From: an uncultured Clostridium sp.
GTDB lineage: Bacteria > Bacillota > Clostridia > TANB77 > CAG-508
Assembly (NCBI GenBank): GCA_948442365.1
Contig: CAOJRU010000011.1
Location: forward strand, 1 to 61,720
DNA length: 61,720 bases
Reading direction: 5' to 3'
Below the pieces are notes generated by a model. The model was not told where the DNA came from. It saw only the letters and a list, made by a program, of their open reading frames with translations, and did not search any database. The translations under genes and the position numbers were made by a program. Position 1 is the stretch's first letter; the number at the start of each line of letters is the position of its first letter. This document shows, piece by piece, positions 46,325 to 53,113 of this stretch.

Positions 46325-46399
46325 TGGTGACCCGTACGGGAATCGAACCCATGTCTCCGCCGTGAAAGGGCGATGTCTTAACCGCTTGACCAAGGGGCC
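46325..46399 (-). tRNA. tRNA-Glu (TTC)
   Basis: Starts GGCCCCTTGGTCAAGCGG; anticodon stem TCGCC/GGCGG with loop CTTTCAC (anticodon TTC); encoded CCA. The acceptor 3' strand is ACGGGTC where ACCC-complementarity would need AGGGGTC, leaving a C-C mismatch at the sixth pair. Confidence 0.92.
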
Positions 46400-46426
46400 A
46401 TAAAAGAACATCGATAGATATTCTTT

Positions 46427-46502
46427 TGGTGAGCTATCCGCGACTCGAACGCGGGACAACTTGATTAAAAGTCAAGTGCTCTACCACCTGAGCTAATAGC
46501 CC
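46427..46502 (-). tRNA. tRNA-Lys (TTT)
   Basis: Acceptor GGGCTAT pairs with ATAGCTC (one G-T), then ACCA. Anticodon arm TTGA-CTTTTAA-TCAA gives anticodon TTT. Reads AAA codons; complements the CTT isoacceptor at 39065. Confidence 0.95.
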
Positions 46503-46704
46503 ACATTATGCGTTGCTAAGTACAACGCTTTTATATTTTACACTGTTTTGAGTTAATTGTCAATAGATTTATGAAAATTTTTTGTCTTTTTATAACCATT
46601 TTGATTTTTTTTAATCAATTATAAATCTTTGAATAGACAATTTTATCCTTTTGCAACAATTATGTTACTTTTTCTCTTTCATTTGGAGCATAAACTAAGC
46701 CTTC

Positions 46705-46890
46705 TTAAGCATTCAATTTTTGTACTAATTCTTCCACATCAATTCCGTGAACCCCACAAGCTTCTTCTAATGTTTCCATTTGCGATGCGGGACACCCCAA
46801 ACAATGCATTCCTGCTTCTAACAAAATTTCTGCTTTTTCAGGCGCTTTTTCCAAAATTTCTCCTATTTTAGTATCTTTATTAAATTCCAT
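46705..46890 (-). CDS. DUF1858 redox-disulfide-like small protein
   Basis: A 61-residue protein matching the DUF1858 / hybrid-cluster-associated domain: KIGEILEKAPEKAEILLEAG followed by MHCLGCPASQMETLEEAC, with a CxxC pair. AAAGGAGGTTTAGGAAAA precedes the ATG. Role in the family is unclear; the CxxC suggests thiol or metal chemistry. Stand-alone gene on the - strand. Confidence 0.85.
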   Translation of the reverse strand: MEFNKDTKIGEILEKAPEKAEILLEAGMHCLGCPASQMETLEEACGVHGIDVEELVQKLNA

Positions 46891-47052
46891 TTTTCCTAAA
46901 CCTCCTTTTATTCGTTACTATCTGCTCCTTCTATTAATTTAAAAACTGACAATAACTATTATTTTTATAATTTTAGCACAATTTTTCAAAAAAGTATAGA
47001 CAAAACAAAAAATATATTGTATTATGGTAAAAATTTGAAAGGTGGTGACATT

Positions 47053-47196
47053 ATTTCTAAACTAATTGACCTATTTTTTATCACTTTTATTATTTATCTT
47101 TTTATTACTTTATATTCACTTTATACATTTTTTGATATCATATTTTTTCATAACAAGCAAGGTTCCAAATTAAAAATTAAAAAAAATTTATTCTAA
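47053..47196 (+). CDS. Small hydrophobic protein with possible ATT start
   Basis: A 47-residue ORF starting ATT-TCT-AAA, seven bases after AAAGGTGG. It has one long hydrophobic helix (LIDLFFITFIIYLFITLYSL) and a basic tail. There is no ATG, GTG or TTG start in this frame near the ribosome site. It immediately precedes the VirD4-like gene, which appears to start in the same way. Its small size and position suggest a membrane part of the conjugation module, unproven. Confidence 0.4.
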   Translation: MSKLIDLFFITFIIYLFITLYSLYTFFDIIFFHNKQGSKLKIKKNLF

Positions 47197-47212
47197 AAGG
47201 AGGTTTTATTTT

Positions 47213-48928
47213 ATTTCTAAATATTTAAAAGAATCCATTTTTTTATTCCTATCTTGTATTATATTCAGTTATGTTACTTTTTCTACTTTTTATCCTATTT
47301 TTACTGCTAAAGAAATTATCATTACTTATGGCTTTCATCCTTTTGATATTTGTTCTAAAAACTCAGATTTATGGCAATTACTAAAAATTATATATATCAT
47401 GTGTTCTTTATTTTCTCATTTAATATTAGGTCATATTATCTATACTCGAATTCTTCAAAAGCTTCCTTTTTTGGGAACCTTATCTACTAGGATAAAAAAT
47501 GAACAACATATTAATAGGTTTAAGCAAGATACTTTATGTCTATTAATAGGAGAAAATTTGTCCCATGAAAAAATTTATATTCCTGAAAAAGGTCTGTATC
47601 AAAATTTTCTAATTACTGGTACAATAGGTTCTGGCAAAACATCCAGTGCCATGTATCCCTTTACCAAACAATTAATGAAATTTAATTATACCCATCCCAG
47701 TAAAAAGATTGGCATGCTGATTTTAGATGTGAAAGGAAACTTTTATGAGCAAGTACAGCAATATGCGAAGCAATTTGGATTAGAAAAAGATTTAATTGTT
47801 ATTGAATTAAAATCCAATACATGTTATAATCCTTTACATAAACCAAATTTGAAACCCCAAGTATTAGCTAACCGCTTAAAAAGAATTCTTCTACTTTTTT
47901 CTGAAAACAATTCTGAATCCTATTGGCTTGACAAAGCAGAAGAAATTTTGACAGAATGTATTAAGTTGTGTAGGCTTTACAATAACAATTATGTTACTTT
48001 TTCAGAACTTCATAAGTTAGTCACGATACCAAATTATTATAAAGAAAAACTTGATATTTTAAGAGGCTTATTTATTTCTGCGAAATTATCTCACTCACAA
48101 ATTTATGAATTGAACTCTAGTTTAGATTTTTTTCAAAAAGAATTTGAGAATTTAGATTCTCGTACAAAAGGAATTTTAATTTCTGAGATTACTCGTATTA
48201 CTAATTTCTTCGTTTCGGATTTTGATGTTATGTCTACTTTTTGTGCTCCTTTAGAAAAACTATCTTTTATGGGCTTTTCTGATGTAATTCGCAAAGGAAA
48301 AATTGTCGTTTTAAATATGAACCTATCAGAATATGCTTCTCTTTCTAAAATAATTGCAGCTTATTTAAAATTAGATTTTCAAACCGAAATTATTTCTAAC
48401 CTATCGAATAACTCAGCTAAAACTACTGCTTTTATCTGTGACGAATATGATAAATACGTTACTAAATCAGATAGTGAATTCTTTTCGTTAAGTAGAGAAG
48501 CCAAATGTATTAATATAGTAAGTACACAAAGCTACTCTTCTCTAAAAGCAACCTTAAAAGATGAATCACAAGTAAAAGTAATCACTCAAAATTTAATCAA
48601 TAAAATATGGTTTCGAACTGATGATATTTTTACCATTGAAGAAGCACAAAAACAGCTTGGTAAAGAAGAAAAAGAAAGAACTTCTAAAAGTATTTCAGAA
48701 AGTGCCAAGCAAACTCGTTTTAGCTACATTACCAATACGCTAAATTCAGAAAGTTCTAATATTTCAGAAACTTTTAGTTCTTATTCTCAAAATGATTATA
48801 TTTTTGAAACAAATTTTTTTACTCAAAATTTGGAAACCTTTTCATCTCTTACATTTTTGTCAGATGGAAATAAAATTTATACGCCTCAAAAGGTTCTTAT
48901 GTTGCCTTATTTCAAAGAAAATAGCTAA
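47213..48928 (+). CDS. VirD4/TraG-type coupling protein ATPase
   Basis: A 571-residue type IV secretion coupling protein. The first ATG of this frame is at 47399, but the frame is open back to AAAGGAGG at 47196-47203. Starting at ATT 47213 restores two N-terminal TM helices (SIFLFLSCIIFSYV and the helix around IIYIMCSLFSHLILG) that the family normally has. The ATPase domain shows Walker A TGTIGSGKTSS (about residue 142), Walker B FICDEYD and the motif NIVSTQSYSSL. Role: recruits DNA or protein substrate to the secretion channel. Two same-strand T4SS-like genes follow. No VirB4 or relaxase is present. Confidence 0.82.
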   Translation: MSKYLKESIFLFLSCIIFSYVTFSTFYPIFTAKEIIITYGFHPFDICSKNSDLWQLLKIIYIMCSLFSHLILGHIIYTRILQKLPFLGTLSTRIKNEQHINRFKQDTLCLLIGENLSHEKIYIPEKGLYQNFLITGTIGSGKTSSAMYPFTKQLMKFNYTHPSKKIGMLILDVKGNFYEQVQQYAKQFGLEKDLIVIELKSNTCYNPLHKPNLKPQVLANRLKRILLLFSENNSESYWLDKAEEILTECIKLCRLYNNNYVTFSELHKLVTIPNYYKEKLDILRGLFISAKLSHSQIYELNSSLDFFQKEFENLDSRTKGILISEITRITNFFVSDFDVMSTFCAPLEKLSFMGFSDVIRKGKIVVLNMNLSEYASLSKIIAAYLKLDFQTEIISNLSNNSAKTTAFICDEYDKYVTKSDSEFFSLSREAKCINIVSTQSYSSLKATLKDESQVKVITQNLINKIWFRTDDIFTIEEAQKQLGKEEKERTSKSISESAKQTRFSYITNTLNSESSNISETFSSYSQNDYIFETNFFTQNLETFSSLTFLSDGNKIYTPQKVLMLPYFKENS

Positions 48929-48987
48929 TTGGTTTATAGGTAAAACCTCATAAAAACCTAAATATATTAGATAAGGAGCTTGATTCT

Positions 48988-49320
48988 ATGAGCAAAAAAA
49001 CTTTTTATATTACATTTACAATCTTTATATTTCTTGTATTTTTACATACACTTTCTTCTATTTCTTTTGCTTGGGGTGATCCTCAAATTGTAAGTAAAAT
49101 TACCTCAGCTTTTGAAAGTATTAAAGACTGGCTTTTAAAAATTGCAACGCCTGCTGCAGCCGTTGCTGTTGGAACAGGAGTTTTTATGAAAAAATTTAGT
49201 TTTGGTGACGAAGAAAAAATTAGAATGGGAAAAAAATTAATAAAAGGTTCTTTATTTTCTTATGCCTTTATTCTTGCCATTGATTTAATTTTATCTGCTA
49301 TCAAATCACTTATTAGTTAA
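48988..49320 (+). CDS. VirB2/TrbC-like pilin or channel subunit
   Basis: A 110-residue protein with a signal-like N-terminus (about 1-29, ending SSISFAWG) and two further hydrophobic segments (TPAAAVAVGTGVFM and LFSYAFILAIDLILS). This two-helix form after a cleavable signal is typical of VirB2/TrbC proteins of Gram-positive T4SS. AAGGAGCTTGATTCT precedes the ATG. The next gene follows after 10 bases. Confidence 0.65.
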   Translation: MSKKTFYITFTIFIFLVFLHTLSSISFAWGDPQIVSKITSAFESIKDWLLKIATPAAAVAVGTGVFMKKFSFGDEEKIRMGKKLIKGSLFSYAFILAIDLILSAIKSLIS

Positions 49321-49330
49321 GGAGGTTCTT

Positions 49331-50209
49331 TTGGAAAATTCAAATAATATCACACAACTTATTATAGATACCATCAATCATATTTTTGAAACGCTATTTA
49401 GCTCGATTGACAATAATCTCTATTCTGTACTAGATGACATTACTTTTATTAACTCTGATATTTTACAAGATAAGAATTTTGAAAATCTATTTGGTACTTC
49501 TTCTTCCAACGGTATTTTATTAATTGCCAATTCATTTTTATTAGCTTTTATTTTATATTATGCTACAAGATATTTAATAGCACATTTCACCTATACCCAA
49601 ACAGAAACCCCTTTTAGCTTTATTATTAAACTAATTTTATTTGGAATTGCTATGAACTTTTCCTTCTTTCTAATCGAATTAATTGTCGACATAATTTCTA
49701 ATATTTCACTTGCTATTCGTAATTTAGGAGAAAGTTTATTTCAAAAAAATATTTGCTTTTCAGAATTAATAACTACTATTAATACTAATATATCGATTGA
49801 TACGAATTCTCTTAATATCTTTTCTTTAGATGGTTTAATTAAAGGTACTTTGAGTATATCTCTATTAAATTTAGTTTTTTCTTACTCACTTCGTTATATT
49901 TTAATTAAAGTATTTATTTTGCTTTCTCCTTTTGCTTTTTTATCATTAACATTAGATAAAACAAACTGGTTTTTTAAAACCTGGTTTCGTAATTTATTTT
50001 CATTATTATTCATTCAGATTATTGTTGCTATTGTACTATTAATTCTATTTTCTATGGATTATTCCTCTACTAATTTATTTACTAAATTTATTTATGTTGG
50101 AGGTATTTATGCTTTAATTAAAACAAATTCTTTGGTTCGTGATTTTATTGGTGGTGTTTCCACAGAAGTTTCACAATCTGTGAAAAACTTTGTTGGAATT
50201 AAATCTTAA
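49331..50209 (+). CDS. VirB6/TrbL-like multi-TM channel protein
   Basis: A 292-residue integral membrane protein with a hydrophilic first about 55 residues and six or so TM helices (about 60-280). The spacing and the position between a VirB2-like and a PrgI-like gene fit the VirB6/TrbL class; no strict motif exists. The start is TTG at 49331, right behind AAGGAGGTTCTT. Confidence 0.65.
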   Translation: MENSNNITQLIIDTINHIFETLFSSIDNNLYSVLDDITFINSDILQDKNFENLFGTSSSNGILLIANSFLLAFILYYATRYLIAHFTYTQTETPFSFIIKLILFGIAMNFSFFLIELIVDIISNISLAIRNLGESLFQKNICFSELITTINTNISIDTNSLNIFSLDGLIKGTLSISLLNLVFSYSLRYILIKVFILLSPFAFLSLTLDKTNWFFKTWFRNLFSLLFIQIIVAIVLLILFSMDYSSTNLFTKFIYVGGIYALIKTNSLVRDFIGGVSTEVSQSVKNFVGIKS

Positions 50210-50288
50210 TTTGTAATCATTCGGCAATATCTTTCCGATTTAAAAAGAAAATCTTTGAACGATTCCTTTAAACAAGGAGGTGATTTAT

Positions 50289-50570
50289 GTGAAGTTTATT
50301 TTTCCTCAGAATTACGATTTTAAAAACAAATTATTGGGCATTATCGATTATTCTACTGCTTTTGTTAATTTACTTTGGTATGGTCTTGTTCTTATTTTAA
50401 TTCATTTAATTTTTAGGGATTTAACTATAAAAATTTTCGCTTTTGTAATATTATGTTTCCCTTTGTTTTTGCTTAGTTTTGCTGGTTTTAATGGGGAAAA
50501 TATTGTCTATGTTTTCTCTTATTTAATCGGTTTTATCATGAAACCTAAATTGTTTTTATACAAAAAATAG
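50289..50570 (+). CDS. PrgI/VirB3-like membrane protein
   Basis: A 93-residue protein. The opening KFIFPQNYDFKNKLLGIIDYS is the PrgI-family pattern, followed by two TM helices in the middle and a third hydrophobic stretch. The start is GTG at 50289 with AAGGAGGTGATTTAT upstream; the upstream GTG at 50280 overlaps that ribosome site. PrgI normally sits before VirB4; here VirB4 is missing and DnaD follows. Confidence 0.72.
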   Translation: MKFIFPQNYDFKNKLLGIIDYSTAFVNLLWYGLVLILIHLIFRDLTIKIFAFVILCFPLFLLSFAGFNGENIVYVFSYLIGFIMKPKLFLYKK

Positions 50571-50667
50571 TAATTGTTGGTTTTATGTTATTTTTATGAG
50601 ATTCACTTTAATTTTCAATTGAATTTGAAGCAAAATCTAAAAATTCAAAACTTGAACTGAAAATCAC

Positions 50668-50696
50668 TTGAATTTTTTGTCTAAAAAAGATATAAT
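50668..50696 (+). promoter_or_regulatory. Promoter of the dnaD-dnaC operon
   Basis: TTGAAT (50668-50673), a 17-base spacer and TATAAT (50691-50696). Several TTCAA/TTGAA half sites lie just upstream (50615-50672), a possible operator. Confidence 0.65.
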
Positions 50697-50735
50697 TTGA
50701 ATTACCAATTATTTTGCATTAGAGGAGAGATTAAA

Positions 50736-51722
50736 ATGAAGTTAGAACAAAAAGAAAAATCCCTGTTATTTTCAGAAACGATGATCCCAGATATATTTTT
50801 TTCAGAATATTTATCTGCTATACCTGGAGACTATTTAAAAATTTATCTTTATCTTGTTTTTTTATCTAAATATGGTAAAGATATTAAATTAAACGATTTA
50901 TCAAAAAAGTTAAATATTCCCATTAAAACCATCAACGATGGCATTAAGTTTTTAGAAGATAACGAGTTAATTCTAAAAAAGACAAATGGTTTTATTATAA
51001 TAGATTTACAAGAATCTACACTTCATAATCTTTATACTCCTAATTTAACTATGTCAAAAGAAAAAGTAGAGCAAACCGCAAAAAATAAATCAAGGGCAAA
51101 AGCTATTGACCATATTAATAATATGTATTTTCAAGGAATTATGGGACCTTCTTGGTATAATGACATTGATTTGTGGTTCACAAAATATGAATTTGATGAA
51201 CAAGTTATGATTGCTTTATTTGATTATTGTTATAAAAGAAGTGCCTTACATAGAAATTACATTCAAACCGTTGCAGAAGCTTGGGCTTCTAATAAAGTAA
51301 AAACTTGGAACGATTTGGATCAATATTATGAAAAACAAGAGAATTTGAATCAATTTAAGAAAACCATTAGCAAAAAATTAGGAAAATATAATGGCTTAAC
51401 ACAATATGAAGAAGCTTATATTGAAAATTGGGTTCTAAATTTTGGATACGATATGAACGTAATCGAAATTGCTTTAAAGAGAACTACTTTAAAACAAAAT
51501 CCAACTTTTGAATATATCAATAAAGTCATAACCGATTGGCATGAAAGAAATTTGAAAACGGCAGCAGAAGTACAAGCCTTTTTAGAACAACGCAAAAAAC
51601 AGGAAAAATCTGCTAAAGATCTAAAAGCTAAAGTAGATAAAGGAAATTATGAACAACGAAATTATGATAATTTAGACTTTTTATATGCCAATCAAGGAAG
51701 TCAAGGAGGATTAAATGACTAA
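50736..51722 (+). CDS. dnaD: DnaD-like replication initiation protein
   Basis: A 328-residue protein. The N-terminal winged helix (about 15-110: LKIYLYLVFLSKYGKDI, LSKKLNIPIKTINDGIKFLE) is followed by two DnaD/DnaB-II domains (about 130-205 and 220-290; YDIDLWFTKYEFDEQVMIA-like, and YIENWVLNFGYDMNVIEIAL). The start at 50736 has AGAGGAGAGATTAAA. It acts in the primosome with DnaC and DnaB. The dnaC gene overlaps its end by 8 bases. Confidence 0.88.
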   Translation: MKLEQKEKSLLFSETMIPDIFFSEYLSAIPGDYLKIYLYLVFLSKYGKDIKLNDLSKKLNIPIKTINDGIKFLEDNELILKKTNGFIIIDLQESTLHNLYTPNLTMSKEKVEQTAKNKSRAKAIDHINNMYFQGIMGPSWYNDIDLWFTKYEFDEQVMIALFDYCYKRSALHRNYIQTVAEAWASNKVKTWNDLDQYYEKQENLNQFKKTISKKLGKYNGLTQYEEAYIENWVLNFGYDMNVIEIALKRTTLKQNPTFEYINKVITDWHERNLKTAAEVQAFLEQRKKQEKSAKDLKAKVDKGNYEQRNYDNLDFLYANQGSQGGLND

Positions 51723-52729
51723 TGAAGTTTTAAATTCTTTACTAAAAGAATATGAACAAAAAAAGCGAAAAGCAGAATTGGATTTGGAAAAAAGAAAAGA
51801 AGAATTATATCAAAAAATTCCTAAACTTCAACAAATTGAAGAAGAATTGAATAATTTTGCTATTTCAACTGGTAGAAATATACTTTTACATAATGTATCT
51901 TTTTTAGCAGAATTAAATCAAAAAGCAGAAGAATTAAAATATCAAAAGGCTTGTATTCTACAAGATTCTGGATTACCTAGTAATTATTTAAGTCCTAACT
52001 ATGAGTGTTCCATTTGTAATGATACAGGCTATATTAAGAAAGATTATAATAAAACCGAAATGTGTAATTGCTTAAAACAAAAATTACTAGACACTTCTTT
52101 CCATAAATCCAATATGACAAATTTAGATAAGGAGAATTTTGATACCTTTAATGAAAGACTATTTTCAGATGAAATAGATGTTGCCAAGTATCGATTTAAT
52201 ATTTCGCCAAGAGAAAATATGAAAAATATTAAGCAAAAATGCCTAGAATTTGTTGAGGATTTCGATAATCCTGACGCTAAAAATTTATTATTTGTAGGTA
52301 ATACAGGTTTACGGTAAGACTTTTATGTCGAATTGTATCGCTCAGAAGTTATTAAATTCTGGAAAAACTGTTCTTTATCAAACTGCTCCTGTATTACTTG
52401 AAAGTGTAATAGATTATAAGATGAGTAAACAAAAAAATCCAAACGACAATATTTATCAATCTGTTCTGAATGTAGATTTACTTATTATTGATGATTTGGG
52501 AACAGAAAGTCTAAATAGTATGAAATTAAGTGAACTTTTTACTATTTTAAATACTAGAATTCTAAATCTAAATCATAAAACTACTAAAACAATTATTTCT
52601 AGTAACTTGAATATTAAAGATATTTTCAATCATTACGAAGAACGTATTGGCTCTCGTATTGCTGGTTACTATGATATTTATTGTTTCTTTGGAGATGATT
52701 TAAGGTTTAAAAATAATGTAAAAGGATAA
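51715..52729 (+). pseudogene. dnaC: DnaC/DnaI-like helicase loader, frameshifted in Walker A
   Basis: Two ORFs (51715-52317 and 52325-52729) join into one protein of about 337 residues if the C at 52312 is removed. The joined sequence reads FVGNTGLGKTFMSN, a normal Walker A; as given, GGT-TTA-CGG-TAA stops inside it. The first half has a charged coiled N-terminus and a zinc knuckle (CSICNDTGY...MCNC), as in DnaI/DnaC-type loaders. The second half has Walker B LLIIDDLGTES, sensor 1 ISSNL and the Arg finger ERIGSRI. Everything else is intact, so a base-call error or a very recent mutation is likely. Loss of this essential gene would be surprising unless another copy exists. Confidence 0.85.
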
Positions 52730-52742
52730 AAAAATCAACATA

Positions 52743-52775
52743 AAACCAACTTGAAATTCAAGTTGGTTTTTACTG
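52743..52775. terminator. Bidirectional intrinsic terminator
   Basis: AAACCAACTTGAA pairs perfectly with TTCAAGTTGGTTT, followed by TTACTGTTTT. It serves the dnaC end and the convergent gene ending at 52778. Confidence 0.85.
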
Positions 52776-52777
52776 TT

Positions 52778-53113
52778 TTATCTTCCCTCATCGTTTAGTG
52801 CAATATCACCATTTTTGGGTTCAAATTGTTTGATTCCTATCTCTTTCCTATACCTATTTATTTTTTTACTCGCTTGTCTCTTTACAGAGTTAAGTAGATT
52901 TGATAATTCATCTGGTGTATATTCTTTCCCATATTTTTGTAATAACTTTTTAATTCTAGTTGTTAACGTAATATCTACTTGCCTTTCGTTAATATCAAAT
53001 TTTATATCAACTAATATCTTACCTTTTGTTGTCATTATCTTATCTGTATGTTTATATAATTTTGCCATTTCTTCTGCTATTATTACTAACTCACGCTCAA
53101 AATTATTATCCAT
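52778..53113 (-). CDS. Hypothetical protein, translationally coupled to gyrA
   Basis: A 111-residue soluble, helical, basic protein (segments FERELVIIAEEMAKLYK, KKLLQKYGKEYTPDEL, KKINRYRKEIGIKQFEP). I do not recognise the family. Its ATG overlaps the gyrA end by 8 bases (ATGGATAA), so translation is probably coupled to gyrA. The KxGxEYTPDEL pattern is reminiscent of small nucleic-acid-associated proteins but that is speculation. Confidence 0.65.
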   Translation of the reverse strand: MDNNFERELVIIAEEMAKLYKHTDKIMTTKGKILVDIKFDINERQVDITLTTRIKKLLQKYGKEYTPDELSNLLNSVKRQASKKINRYRKEIGIKQFEPKNGDIALNDEGR

